Origin: DATJGR01 sp963812255
Lineage (GTDB): Bacteria; Pseudomonadota; Gammaproteobacteria; Pseudomonadales; Azotimanducaceae
DNA length: 64,000 nucleotides
NCBI GenBank assembly: GCA_963812255.1
Contig: CAWEUM010000003.1
Coordinates: 372,001 to 436,000 of the forward strand
Reading direction: 5' to 3'
Part shown: piece after piece, positions 41,218-51,131 of the stretch
Numbering within the stretch: the stretch's first letter is position 1
Layout: each line of letters begins with the position of its first letter
Position numbers and translations under genes: made by a program
Notes under the pieces: model-generated
The model's input: only the letters and a program-made list of their open reading frames with translations
What the model was told of the DNA's origin: nothing
Database searches by the model: none

Positions 41218-42615
41218 GTGTTCAAGAATTTACTGCCCGCACAACAATTCTCGAAGGATCCGGTCGTCGAGCGTTCGTTGCGTCACTCGCTCTACGATGG
41301 CATCACCTATTCGGTGATGACCGGCGCCGCCGAGGGCTATTTTTCGCCGTTTGCGATCCTGCTGAAAGCCACCACCGCGCAGATCGGCCTGCTCGCATCG
41401 CTGCCGCCGTTGCTCGCATCGTTCATGCAGCTCTTTTCGGCATGGCTCGGTCGCCGCACCGGACAGCGCAAACAGATCATCGTGTTCGGTGCGCTGGTGC
41501 AGGCCTCGACTCTGGTGCCGCTGACACTGTTGCCATTGCTGTTTCCCGACGAGGCGGTGCTGCTGCTGGTGATCTGCTCGATCGTCTACTACATCGGTCC
41601 GAATCTCGGCTCCCCTCAGTGGAGCAGTCTGATGGGCGATATCGTGCCCGAGGCACGTCGCGGCCGCTTCTTTGCACTGCGTACGCAACTCGCCAGCGTC
41701 GCGAGCTTCTTCGCGCTCATTGCGGGCGGCTTGATCCTCGAGTTGTTCGATTCCCTGCACATCGCGTACTGGGGCTTCGTGACGGTGTTCGCCGTGGCAT
41801 GCGCCGCGCGCTTTCAGTCCGCGTATCACCTGGCGCAGATGTACGATCCGCCCGGCCATGTCGCAACGCTCGAATCGCCATGGCACATCGATCTGTGGCG
41901 CGCCATCCGCTCGACCGATCTAGTACCGTTTTCGCTGTTCTTTGCGAGCATGCAGTTCGCCGTCGGCATCGCATCACCGTTCTTCGTCGTCTACATGCTG
42001 CGGGACCTTTCGTTCAGCTACGCGCAGTTCATGATCAATTCGGCGGCATCGTTGCTGCTGCAGTTCCTGACGCTGAACCGCTGGGGCCGCCTCAGCGACA
42101 TTTTCGGCAACCGCCTCATTCTGATCACGACCGGTACCGCCATCGTCATCATGCCGTCGCTCTGGCTGGTATCGACCAACTACTACTACCTGCTCGCGGT
42201 GCAATGCGTCAGCGGCCTGGTCTGGGCGGGCTTCACGTTGAGCGCATCAAATTTCGTGTTCGACCTGACGCCGCCTGAACGCCGCGCAACCTTGATGGCC
42301 GCGCACAACGTGCTCGCGGCGCTGGCAGTGTTCATCGGCGCGGCCATCGGGGGCTTCCTCGGCACCCATCTTCCCAATGAAATCACGCTGTTCGGCACAA
42401 CGTTTCACTGGCTCAGCGTGCTGTATGGGGTATTCGTGGCATCCTCGGTGATGCGCCTGATCGTCGCGATCGGTTTTCTGCCGCGGCTGCGTGAGGTGCG
42501 CCCGGTCCGACCGATGTCGGTGTCCGGGCTGATCTTTCGCGTGACGCGCATCGCGCCGGTTTCCGGACTGGTGTTCGAGATCGTGGGTACGCTTAGACGC
42601 AAGAAGAACGATTGA
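41218..42615 (+). CDS. MFS transporter
   Basis: A 465-residue inner-membrane protein with 11-12 hydrophobic helices. MFS-type features are GRRTGQRKQIIVFG after helix 2 and the central cytoplasmic loop before HIDLWRAIRSTDLVPFSLFF. The pattern QWSSLMGDIVPEARRGRFFALRT is typical of a bacterial MFS group of unknown substrate. GTG start at 41218. It is divergent from the BVMO gene and convergent with the MATE gene. The gap 41078-41217 holds nothing I recognise beyond ribosome-binding sites. Confidence 0.85.
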   Translation: MFKNLLPAQQFSKDPVVERSLRHSLYDGITYSVMTGAAEGYFSPFAILLKATTAQIGLLASLPPLLASFMQLFSAWLGRRTGQRKQIIVFGALVQASTLVPLTLLPLLFPDEAVLLLVICSIVYYIGPNLGSPQWSSLMGDIVPEARRGRFFALRTQLASVASFFALIAGGLILELFDSLHIAYWGFVTVFAVACAARFQSAYHLAQMYDPPGHVATLESPWHIDLWRAIRSTDLVPFSLFFASMQFAVGIASPFFVVYMLRDLSFSYAQFMINSAASLLLQFLTLNRWGRLSDIFGNRLILITTGTAIVIMPSLWLVSTNYYYLLAVQCVSGLVWAGFTLSASNFVFDLTPPERRATLMAAHNVLAALAVFIGAAIGGFLGTHLPNEITLFGTTFHWLSVLYGVFVASSVMRLIVAIGFLPRLREVRPVRPMSVSGLIFRVTRIAPVSGLVFEIVGTLRRKKND

Positions 42616-42704
42616 CCGCGACCGCTCCAGAGCGCCGAGCGCGTCGCCGGTGGCGAGTGCCCGCGCGGCCGCCGCGATCAGAGAGTCCATGAGGACAGGT
42701 TAGT

Positions 42705-44141
42705 TCAGGTCGTTGCGAAGCGAGCGATTCTCTGCGTATCACTGGAGGTACGCCACAGCCGAAACGTTGCCGCGATGGCGACAAACCCGAGTCCCGCCGT
42801 CATGCCGCTCCAGAAACCATAGATGCGCATCGGCTGCACGACAAACAAGCCGAAGCCGAGCCAACATCCGATTGGCACGGCAACAATCCAATAACCCAAC
42901 AGTGCGATCCACATTGGCGCCTGGGTGTCCTTGTAGCCGCGCAGGGCGCCGATCGCGACCACCTGAGTATCATCGGCGATCTGGTACGCGGCCACGAAAA
43001 TCACCACCGTTGCCGCCAGCGCATTCACTTCGGGATCGGTGCTGAAAAGCGATACGAGGAAGAAGCGCGTCAGCAACATCGCAACCCCAACCACGACCGC
43101 GAACAGCGCCGCCGTCTTCATCGCAACGAGCGCCGACAGTCGCGCCCTATCGAAATCGTTGGCGCCGACGTTGTAGCCGACACGAATCGTCGTCGCCATA
43201 CCAAGAGCGAGCGGCACCATAAATGCCACCCCGTTGAGATTGCCGGCGATCTGGTGGGCGGCGAGCGTCTCCGGGCCGAAGCGCCCGAGCAATAACCCCA
43301 TCAGCGAAAATGCAAAGACTTCGGCAAATGCCGTGGCACCGATCGGTGCGCCGACAGTGACGAAGCGCTTCAAGACCGACCAGTCGGGCCACGAGAATTT
43401 CGAGAACAATCCGGTTGCCCGCGCGAACGGCAGGCGCGCTACGAGCAGCATGCCGCCGAACTCGGCCCACCAAAGCAGCGCGGATGCCCAGCCGCAACCC
43501 GCTCCACCGAGTGCCGGCGCGCCCCAGTGGCCGTACATGAACGCATAGTTCAGCGGCAGTTTCAGTGCCAGAGCTGCCAGGGCGATGTACATCGCCGGAC
43601 GCGTCTCGCCCATACCTTCGCACAGATAGCGAACGAGAAAGTAGCCCAGCAACGGCGTCGCGCCCCAGCTCGTTGCATACAAATAGTCCTGCGCGATCGT
43701 GCGTGTCGGCACATCGATGTGCAGCGCGACATAGACAAACTCCACGTTGGTCCAGAACAACGTCAGTAGCAGCGCCGCGAACAGCACGATCCAGAAGCCC
43801 TGACGGACGACTTCGCCAACGTCGGCGACGCGACCCGCACCGCGCAGCTGCGCGATGATCGGCGTCGCCGCCAATACGATCCCACCGACGAGGAACTGCG
43901 ACGGCCACAGCACATTCAGTCCGAGTCCGATGCCGGCAAGATCCTGCGCAGAGAGATGTCCGGCCATGATGGTGTCCATCACGCCCTGCGCCATCTGCAA
44001 CAACTGCGCAGCCATCAACGGCAGCGCGAGCCGCACCAGAGTGCGAAATTCTTCCGCGGACGCGCTCACGATCTCACGCTCGAAAAAGGGGCGCGAATTC
44101 TGGAGGCTTGTTCGTGATGCGGCAAGTTGGATCTGCTTCAT
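42705..44141 (-). CDS. MATE-family multidrug efflux transporter
   Basis: A 478-residue integral membrane antiporter with 12 helices. The MATE signatures are LALPLMAAQLLQMAQGVMDTIMAGHLS in helix 1-2 (short form MDTIMAGHLS), GMGETRPAMY after the first half, the repeat-like DRARLSALVAMKT and QVVAIGALRGYKDTQ. NorM-type proteins expel cationic drugs using Na+ or H+. ATG 44141 (MKQIQ) is chosen; GTG near SASAEEFRTL is possible. Divergent from the GNAT gene at 44185. Confidence 0.9.
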   Translation of the reverse strand: MKQIQLAASRTSLQNSRPFFEREIVSASAEEFRTLVRLALPLMAAQLLQMAQGVMDTIMAGHLSAQDLAGIGLGLNVLWPSQFLVGGIVLAATPIIAQLRGAGRVADVGEVVRQGFWIVLFAALLLTLFWTNVEFVYVALHIDVPTRTIAQDYLYATSWGATPLLGYFLVRYLCEGMGETRPAMYIALAALALKLPLNYAFMYGHWGAPALGGAGCGWASALLWWAEFGGMLLVARLPFARATGLFSKFSWPDWSVLKRFVTVGAPIGATAFAEVFAFSLMGLLLGRFGPETLAAHQIAGNLNGVAFMVPLALGMATTIRVGYNVGANDFDRARLSALVAMKTAALFAVVVGVAMLLTRFFLVSLFSTDPEVNALAATVVIFVAAYQIADDTQVVAIGALRGYKDTQAPMWIALLGYWIVAVPIGCWLGFGLFVVQPMRIYGFWSGMTAGLGFVAIAATFRLWRTSSDTQRIARFATT

Positions 44142-44184
44142 CGCGCGCGGTCGACGAGGCACACTGACCGGACAAGGAGATGAG

Positions 44185-44685
44185 ATGGACGCGACAGACG
44201 ACTCGTCAGGCTTCGTCCCCGACGGCTTCGATGTACCGCAAGGTCTCGATCACGCGGCGTTCCGCTTGCGTCCCCTCGACGTCGAGTACAACCGGCGCGA
44301 CTACGCCGCGTGGAGCACCAGCATCGACCACATCCGGGCGACACCCGGATTCAGCAGCGAATCGTGGCCGCGGGAGATGAGCCTGGAGGCGAACCGCGGC
44401 GATCTCGCGAAACACGCGCACGACTTCGCGGCACGCCGGGGCTTCACTTACACCGTGCTGGATGCAGTCGACGATGTCGTCGGTTGCGTTTACATCTACC
44501 CGAGCCGCGACGATCGCCACGATGTGCGCGTCAGGTCGTGGGTTTGCGCGCGCTGTGCGGCGCTCGACGGCGCTCTGTATCGAGCCGTCGTGGAATGGCT
44601 CGCGAACGCGTGGCCGTTCGAGCGCATCGACTATCCGTCGCGGCTCGACGCACCCCTGGCGCAACCCAGCGTACCATTGGCGTGA
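44185..44685 (+). CDS. GNAT-like N-acetyltransferase-family protein
   Basis: A 166-residue protein. HAAFRLRPLDVEYNRRDYAAW at the start (in short FRLRPLDVEYN) and FTYTVLDAVDDVVGCVYIYPS in the middle fit the N-terminal strands and strand 4 of GNAT enzymes. The acetyl-CoA-binding Q/RxxGxG/A loop is not conserved, so activity is uncertain. ATG 44185 lies after AAGGAGATGAG. It ends 2 bases before the outer-membrane-factor gene, convergently. Confidence 0.75.
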   Translation: MDATDDSSGFVPDGFDVPQGLDHAAFRLRPLDVEYNRRDYAAWSTSIDHIRATPGFSSESWPREMSLEANRGDLAKHAHDFAARRGFTYTVLDAVDDVVGCVYIYPSRDDRHDVRVRSWVCARCAALDGALYRAVVEWLANAWPFERIDYPSRLDAPLAQPSVPLA

Positions 44686-44686
44686 C

Positions 44687-46141
44687 TCAATGCGCCTCGG
44701 GCGCGCTGACCACGTCGCCGCCCAGCACGAGATAGAACAGCGCGGTATCGAGATAGCGCTGACTCTGTGCACGGGCGAATCCCAGCCGCGACTGCAGGTA
44801 CAGGCGCTGAGTAACCAGCACCTGCAGAAAACTCGTCTGTCCCGCCTGGTAGCTCTGCTGGGTCAGTTCGAGCGACGCACGCGAGGCTTCCAGCGCCGCG
44901 TGCTGTGCAGCGATGGATTCAGCGTCGTGTTCGAGCGCATTGAGTGCGTCGGCCACCTGACCGAACGCCTGAAGCACGGTCTGGCGGTATTGGGCGAGTT
45001 GCGCCGCATACGTGTCTATTGTGGCGCGCTGTTCGGCACGCAACGTGCCGCCGTGAAACAGCGGTGCCGTGAGTCCGGCTGCGATCGACCAGACATCGCT
45101 GTTGGCGCTGAACAGATCCGAGCGGGTGCTACCAGTCGTCGTCCAGGAGCCGGTCAACGTCAGACTTGGATACAACTGCGCCGTTGCAATGCCGATCGCT
45201 GCACTGGCCGCATGTAACTGCGCTTCTGCCGCGACGATGTCCGGGCGCGCTCGAACGAGTTCCGCCGGCAAGCTCAGCGGCAGCTCGCTGGGCAACGTGA
45301 TCGATGCAAACGTGAACGACGGCGGTACCCACTGCGCCGGCATGCGCCCTGTCAACACCGCCAGCGAATGTTGCGCGACCGCAAGCGCCTGGCGCAGCGG
45401 CGGTAGCAGCGTGCGGTCGTTGGCGAGTTGGCCCTCGGCCGCAAGCACGTCTGTGCCGGCCGATTTTCCAGCAGACTCGGATATCTGCACCAGCTCCAGG
45501 TTGTGTTCATCCACCGCAATGATGTCTTGCGCTGCCGCCAGTTGCTCGGCCGCGCCAGCAGCATTGATCGCGGCGGTGACGACGTTGCCGGTCAGCGCGA
45601 GATACGTTGCCCCGAGTTGTCCACGCTGAAAGTCCACCAGCGCGGCCTGCTGCTCGATGCGCCGGCGCGTACCGCCAAACAGATCGACGCTGTAGCCGAG
45701 CGTCGCACCGATGTCATACAGGTTGCGAATCATGCCGCCACCAATGCCGCCACTGTTGCCCCGAGACGCACTCGCGCCGAGATCCGCCTGCGGAAACAGT
45801 GCGCCCCGCGTCGCCGCCAGCGACTCGTCCGCCGCCGCCAGAGTAGCGTTGGCAGCTTGCAATGTCGGACTGTCCTGCAGCGCGAGCACGACGGTATCGT
45901 TGAGGGGCGCCGACCCGAACGCGCGCCACCATTGCGCCGCGGGCGCCGAACCCGTGCTCAGCGTCTGCAGCGGCTGGCCCTCACCCGCGCTCGGCAATGT
46001 GACACGGGATTGATCATAGCGATCGACATCAGGTGCAGCGGGCCGCGTGAAATCGGGCCCTACGGTGCAGCCGCCGATCAGCAGCCACATCGCCCACAGC
46101 GGCGTGCCCCTCAAGGCTCGTGATAACCAGGCGCTACTCAT
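44687..46141 (-). CDS. NodT-type outer-membrane factor lipoprotein (TolC-like)
   Basis: A 484-residue outer-membrane channel of the efflux type. The signal ends in the lipobox LIGGC and is followed by TVGPDFTRPAAP, the standard start of NodT/OprM-type lipoproteins. Two coiled-coil/beta-barrel repeats follow, with QLYPSLTLTGSW and LTAPLFHGGTLRAEQRAT as landmarks. The ATG at 46141 overlaps the macB stop by 8 bases, so it is the dedicated exit duct of the MacAB pump encoded upstream. Confidence 0.92.
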   Translation of the reverse strand: MSSAWLSRALRGTPLWAMWLLIGGCTVGPDFTRPAAPDVDRYDQSRVTLPSAGEGQPLQTLSTGSAPAAQWWRAFGSAPLNDTVVLALQDSPTLQAANATLAAADESLAATRGALFPQADLGASASRGNSGGIGGGMIRNLYDIGATLGYSVDLFGGTRRRIEQQAALVDFQRGQLGATYLALTGNVVTAAINAAGAAEQLAAAQDIIAVDEHNLELVQISESAGKSAGTDVLAAEGQLANDRTLLPPLRQALAVAQHSLAVLTGRMPAQWVPPSFTFASITLPSELPLSLPAELVRARPDIVAAEAQLHAASAAIGIATAQLYPSLTLTGSWTTTGSTRSDLFSANSDVWSIAAGLTAPLFHGGTLRAEQRATIDTYAAQLAQYRQTVLQAFGQVADALNALEHDAESIAAQHAALEASRASLELTQQSYQAGQTSFLQVLVTQRLYLQSRLGFARAQSQRYLDTALFYLVLGGDVVSAPEAH

Positions 46142-48224
46142 AGCGCAGCGCTTCGATCGGATCGAGACGCGCGGCCTTCCGGGCCGGGTAGTAGCCGAAG
46201 AAGACCCCGATGGCAGCGGAAAAGAAAAAACCCAGCGCGATGGCAGACAGCGAGACAAACGTCGGCCATCCCGCAAACACCGCAACCGCCTGGGTGATCA
46301 ACACACCGAATACGATGCCCGCGATGCCGCCTGTCACGCTCAGGATCACGGCCTCCGCGAGGAATTGCAGCAATACGTGCATACGCTGCGCGCCGATGGC
46401 CATGCGCAGGCCAATCTCGCGAGTTCGCTCGGTGACGGATACAAGCAGGATGTTCATGATACCGATCCCACCGACGAGCAGTGAAATCGACGCCACCGCC
46501 GCCAACAGCGTGGCAATGATCTTCGCGCTGCCTTCGGCTGCACTCGCAATCTCGCTCAGGTTGTGGACGCTGAAATCCGCATCCGTGCCCTCGCGAACAT
46601 GGTGACGTGCGCCCAGGATTTCGGTGACCTCGTCGATCGCTTTCTGCACGCTGGCCGCGCTCGCGGCCTGCACGAAAATCACGTTTACGAATCCAGTGAG
46701 GCGCGGCGCGATTCCATAGGGATTCGGCAGCGCCGGATACAAACTGTTCTCCTGGGCATCCGTCGACGGTACCGCCACGCCGACGATCTTGCGTTCACCT
46801 GTCGTGAACGGAATCATCGCAACGTCATCCTGGTCACGGCCCATCCCGCTCTGACCCTTGCCTTCGTATACACCGATCACACGCAGAGGAATGCCCTTCA
46901 CCAGCACCACGGTGCCGATGGGATTCTCCCCTTCATTGAACAGTTGGCGATAGACTGTCTGGCCGAGCACGACCACGAGCGATGCGTTCGCAACATCGTC
47001 GTCGGCGAGCCCGCGCCCGGCCTCGATGCGCCAGTTGGTGATTTCCGGATAGCTGGCAGTGACTGCCTGTATCGTCGTCGTCCAGTTCCGGTTACCGAAC
47101 TGCACTTGGCCGGGTTGGCCGATCATATAGCTGACTTGCGTCACCGCAACCGCTTCGTGGCGGATCGCATCGGCATCGGCAACCGTCAACGTCGACGCGC
47201 TGCCGAAGCCACGACGCGCGCCACCGCTGGATGACGCACCGGGCACCACGACGAACATGTTGGTGCCGAGACTCGCCAGTTGCTTGCGCACCGCCTCGTT
47301 GGCGCCCTGACCGACCGCAACCATCGCGATCAGGGCCGCCACGCCGATGAATACACCGAGCATCGTCAACGCCGAGCGCATCTTGTTGCGTGCGAGCGCC
47401 TGTAGCGCAGCACCGACAACCATCAGCATGAAGGCGGCACGCGCGCCGAACGCGGGTGCCCCATCACCATTGGCCAAGCCACTGTCGGGCTGAGGCCGTG
47501 CTCTCGTTCGTGCGAGAGCGCCCGATTCACTGCGCTGATCCGACACCACTGTGCCGTCGCGCATCGTGATCACTCGATCCGCATACGCCGCGACGTCCGG
47601 CTCATGCGTGACCACGACCACTGTCACGCCCCGTTCCCGATTGAACTGCACGAGCGTGCGCATGATTTCACTGGAATTGCGCGTATCGAGATTGCCGGTC
47701 GGTTCATCAGCGAGCAGCACACTTGGTGCATTGATCAACGCGCGTGCAATCGCGACCCGCTGCTGCTCTCCCCCGGATAGCTGCGCCGGCGTATTGCCCG
47801 CGCGGTGATCCAGACCGAGCATCGCGAGTGCGCGGCGCGCCAGCTCGGTCCGGTCGGCCGCGTGCGGCGGCGCAGTGGTGGAATAGAACAATGGCAGCGC
47901 CGCGTTCTCGATGGCGCTGGTGCGCGCGAGCAGGTTGAAACTCTGAAACACGAAACCGATGCGCTGGCTGCGAATCCGCGCGAGTTCCGGCTCCGAAAGT
48001 TCCGCGACATCGACGCCTTCGAACAGATAGCGGCCGCTGGTGGGACGGTCGAGGCAGCCGAGTATCGCCATCATCGTCGACTTACCGGACCCCGACGAGC
48101 CCATGATGGCGACGAATTCGCCGCGCTCGATCGTGAGATTCACGCCGCGCAGCGCATGCACATCGACGTCGCCCGCGTGGTAAGTGCGCACCAGATCGTG
48201 GATTTCGATGACAGCGTCGCGCAT
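46134..48224 (-). CDS. macB: Macrolide-type ABC exporter, ATPase-permease fusion MacB
   Basis: A 696-residue protein with an N-terminal ATPase and a C-terminal four-helix permease with a large periplasmic domain. Walker A is GSSGSGKST, the signature LSGGEQQRV, Walker B VLLADEPTGNLD. The end LLVGGIGIMNILLVSVTERTREIG is the MacB/FtsX permease hallmark (short form GIGIMNILLVSVTERTREIG). Length is near E. coli MacB. It lies 10 bases after macA and overlaps the outer-membrane factor gene. The exported compound (antibiotic, lipopeptide, siderophore or porphyrin) is unknown. Confidence 0.94.
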   Translation of the reverse strand: MRDAVIEIHDLVRTYHAGDVDVHALRGVNLTIERGEFVAIMGSSGSGKSTMMAILGCLDRPTSGRYLFEGVDVAELSEPELARIRSQRIGFVFQSFNLLARTSAIENAALPLFYSTTAPPHAADRTELARRALAMLGLDHRAGNTPAQLSGGEQQRVAIARALINAPSVLLADEPTGNLDTRNSSEIMRTLVQFNRERGVTVVVVTHEPDVAAYADRVITMRDGTVVSDQRSESGALARTRARPQPDSGLANGDGAPAFGARAAFMLMVVGAALQALARNKMRSALTMLGVFIGVAALIAMVAVGQGANEAVRKQLASLGTNMFVVVPGASSSGGARRGFGSASTLTVADADAIRHEAVAVTQVSYMIGQPGQVQFGNRNWTTTIQAVTASYPEITNWRIEAGRGLADDDVANASLVVVLGQTVYRQLFNEGENPIGTVVLVKGIPLRVIGVYEGKGQSGMGRDQDDVAMIPFTTGERKIVGVAVPSTDAQENSLYPALPNPYGIAPRLTGFVNVIFVQAASAASVQKAIDEVTEILGARHHVREGTDADFSVHNLSEIASAAEGSAKIIATLLAAVASISLLVGGIGIMNILLVSVTERTREIGLRMAIGAQRMHVLLQFLAEAVILSVTGGIAGIVFGVLITQAVAVFAGWPTFVSLSAIALGFFFSAAIGVFFGYYPARKAARLDPIEALRYE

Positions 48225-48234
48225 GCGTCCGCTG

Positions 48235-49530
48235 CTACAAGCGCGGCAGCCGCGTGCGGCCGCTGGTCATTCCGCCCCGCGTCGCACCACCAAGGTTGCC
48301 GACACCGACGATCACCATGTCGCCCGGCGATAGCGCACCGCCGACGACTTCTGTGAACGCTTCGTCGTCCAGGCCGATCTCGATCGGCACACGCAAAGGG
48401 TGACCATCAACGAGCTTCCATACGACGTGTCGCGTTTGCGTCGCGTGACCCGCACTGGTTCGCGACGTGGTATCGAGGGGTGCGGCACCCGCCGGCGTAA
48501 AACGCAGCGCCTGATTGGGTACGCGCAGCACGTTATTGCGCTCTGCACTGATGATGCGCACTGCGGCCGTCATACCCGGTTTCAGCAACAGCTTCGGATT
48601 CGGTACGCCGACGACTGCATCATAGGTGATCACGTTCTGCACGCTCTGCGGCGCCTGGCGCACCTGCGTCACCGTGCCGGTGAAATTACGCTCGGGATAC
48701 GCTTCGACGCTGAACAACACCTTGTTGCCATCGGCAACGCTGCCGATGTCCGACTCGCTGACATTCGTGTCGATCTGCATCTGGGTGAGATCGGTCGCGA
48801 TCAGAAACAATGTCGGCGTTTGAAAGCTCGCGGCGACCGTCTGGCCCTGCGTCACATTGCGCGATACCACGGTGCCGTCCACAGGCGAGATGATGTTCGT
48901 GTAGTCGAGATTGACCTTCGCCGCATTCAATGTCGCGACGTGCTGCGCAATGGTGCTTCGATCCAGCGCCACCTGCGCGACCGCCTGGTCGCGCGTGCTG
49001 CCGGCAGCGTCGACCGTTTCCTGCGAGACGATGCGGCGTTTCAGCAGATCGACGTCTCGATCGTAGATGACCTTCGCGAACGCCAATGCCGCCTGATCTT
49101 TTGCCAGTTGCGCGCGCGCGGTGCCGAGCGCGGCGTTCGCCTGATCGACGACGGTCTGGTACGGTCGCGGATCGATCTTGGCGCACAGTTGGCCGGCTTC
49201 GACTCGGGTGTTGAAGTCACAGTGCAACTCCTGCAGGACACCCGAAACGTAGGTGCCGACCTGAACCGTCGTCTGTGGATTGACCGTCCCACTGGCGGTT
49301 ACCGCGCGCATCACGTCGCCGCGCGTCACGGTTTGGGTCAGGTAGTGCGGTGCCGGCGTCCGGTGCGTCCAGAGATATCCGGCCAGCACCGCAACGACAA
49401 CCGCCGCACAGACGATCCATCCCGTGCGGCGCACGCGCCGCGGTGGCCGTTCCGCGGCCACATCTGGCATAGGGCGTCCGGGGGCGTGACTCGCCGATGC
49501 CTGGCGGGTGGCTCGTTCGGTCTCTGTCAT
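48235..49530 (-). CDS. macA: Periplasmic adaptor protein MacA
   Basis: A 431-residue membrane-fusion protein. One N-terminal TM helix (about residues 37-55) follows a 35-residue cytoplasmic arm that is longer than usual. The lipoyl halves are marked by GTVNPQTTVQVGTYVSG and NIISPVDGTVVSRNV, flanking an alpha hairpin of about 90 residues. It is the first gene of macA-macB-outer-membrane factor. ATG 49530. The 148-base gap upstream to 49678 holds no clear promoter. Confidence 0.93.
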   Translation of the reverse strand: MTETERATRQASASHAPGRPMPDVAAERPPRRVRRTGWIVCAAVVVAVLAGYLWTHRTPAPHYLTQTVTRGDVMRAVTASGTVNPQTTVQVGTYVSGVLQELHCDFNTRVEAGQLCAKIDPRPYQTVVDQANAALGTARAQLAKDQAALAFAKVIYDRDVDLLKRRIVSQETVDAAGSTRDQAVAQVALDRSTIAQHVATLNAAKVNLDYTNIISPVDGTVVSRNVTQGQTVAASFQTPTLFLIATDLTQMQIDTNVSESDIGSVADGNKVLFSVEAYPERNFTGTVTQVRQAPQSVQNVITYDAVVGVPNPKLLLKPGMTAAVRIISAERNNVLRVPNQALRFTPAGAAPLDTTSRTSAGHATQTRHVVWKLVDGHPLRVPIEIGLDDEAFTEVVGGALSPGDMVIVGVGNLGGATRGGMTSGRTRLPRL

Positions 49531-49678
49531 CTGAACTGTATCTCTGTTCGACCGGCCCCTGCAGCCGGCGACCCGTTTTGGATCATCTTCATACGAACGA
49601 GGCGCCCCGTTCCGTTCGTCGGAGTGCGTCGCCGCGCGCTGTTAGACGCGCGTGGTGCGACCGAGTTTCGAACGAACC

Positions 49679-51013
49679 TCAGAGTTCCTGGCTGCGCGCG
49701 AGATCTTCTTTGAGCGTTCGTGCCCCTTGCACGCAACACAAGATCGCAGCGAATGAAAAGCCGAGCGAGATCACCAACGACCAGCGCAACGAGTCGGCCC
49801 CGAGCGAAGTATGTGCATCCAGCAGATCGGATACCGCTCCGACGAACCACGGCCCGAGTCCCATGCCGATGATGTTCAGCACGAACAGCATGATCGACGC
49901 CGCTACCGCGCGCATACGCAAGCCGACCAGGCCTTGAGTCAACGAAAACACTGGCGCAAGCCAATAGGCGCCAAGCATGTACGGCACACTGAGCACCCAG
50001 AACGCGATCCACGGATCGCTCGTTAGATAACAGAACGCCGTGAACGGGACTGCCGCCAGCGTGGTCAACGCGGGCAGCCACATATACCAGCGCGCGTCGC
50101 GCCGCCCGAGCCGATCTCCGAACCAGCCGCCGGCGAAGGTTCCGGCGACGCTCGCGAAGCCGAGCCAGAACAACGCCGTGCCAATCTGCGTGCTGGAGAG
50201 TCCGTGGCTGCGTTCGAACATGGCCGGCACCCACGCGCCACTGCCATAGCCCATGAAGGCCTGAAAACCTGCGCTGATCGACAACCAGCGAAAGCTGCGC
50301 CGCTGCCACAACACGCGGAACACATCCGCAATCGGCGGCGTGCCGGCCGCGGCAGCGATGGGTTCCCGCACGGATTCCCGAACAGGTGCCCAACCCGGTT
50401 CCGACACACCGCGCGGCGGCTCTTTCAACGTCAGTCGTACAACCACCGCGAGCAGCAGACCGGGCAAACCCACCAGCATGAACGCGGTGCGCCAATCGAA
50501 CGCATCGTTCATCCATCCGCCGGCGAGCGCACCGATCATCGAGCCGACGGGAATACCCAGCGCATAGATCCCCAGTGCGGTTGCGCGGCGATGCTGCGGG
50601 AACATGTCGGAGATCATCGAGTGCGACGGCGGGCTGCCGCCGGCCTCGCCGATCGCAACGCCAATGCGCGCCAGCAACAGATACGTGTAGCTCTGCGCCA
50701 ACCCGCACAACGCGGTCATCGCGCTCCAGATCGACAGACACACGATCAGAATGTTGCGGCGATTACCTCTGTCGGCCAATCGAGCAATCGGCACCCCGAG
50801 TGCGGTATAGAACAGCGCGAACGCGAGTCCGCTCAACAAACCGAGCTCGGTATCCGAGATCTGCAGATCCTGCTTGATCGACTGCGCAAGCAGCGCAAGT
50901 ACCGAACGATCGATGAAGTTGAACACGTATACGACGAACAACACGCCGAGCGCATACCACTGATACGTCGCACTGAACGACTTTTCCCGATCCGCTATCA
51001 CCGCTTCGGCCAT
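49679..51013 (-). CDS. MFS transporter, spinster-like group
   Basis: A 444-residue permease with 12 helices. FNFIDRSVLALLAQSIKQDL (short form NFIDRSVLALL), SDTELGLLSGLAFALFYTALG and the motif PIARLADRGNRR are those of the spinster-like MFS group common in lipid and aromatic degraders. ATG 51013 has GGGAGG five bases upstream. The open frame continues to 51496 but that part overlaps the divergent carboxyltransferase gene and is rejected. Substrate unknown. Confidence 0.9.
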   Translation of the reverse strand: MAEAVIADREKSFSATYQWYALGVLFVVYVFNFIDRSVLALLAQSIKQDLQISDTELGLLSGLAFALFYTALGVPIARLADRGNRRNILIVCLSIWSAMTALCGLAQSYTYLLLARIGVAIGEAGGSPPSHSMISDMFPQHRRATALGIYALGIPVGSMIGALAGGWMNDAFDWRTAFMLVGLPGLLLAVVVRLTLKEPPRGVSEPGWAPVRESVREPIAAAAGTPPIADVFRVLWQRRSFRWLSISAGFQAFMGYGSGAWVPAMFERSHGLSSTQIGTALFWLGFASVAGTFAGGWFGDRLGRRDARWYMWLPALTTLAAVPFTAFCYLTSDPWIAFWVLSVPYMLGAYWLAPVFSLTQGLVGLRMRAVAASIMLFVLNIIGMGLGPWFVGAVSDLLDAHTSLGADSLRWSLVISLGFSFAAILCCVQGARTLKEDLARSQEL

Positions 51014-51131
51014 CGACCCTCCCCACGACGCGATCCCCAGCTTCAGTGTACAGCCAGCGCGACGAAAGCGACGACGCGCCACAGCAGAGATTGTTAGCAT
51101 TCCACGACACCATCGACACACGGCGGTACTC

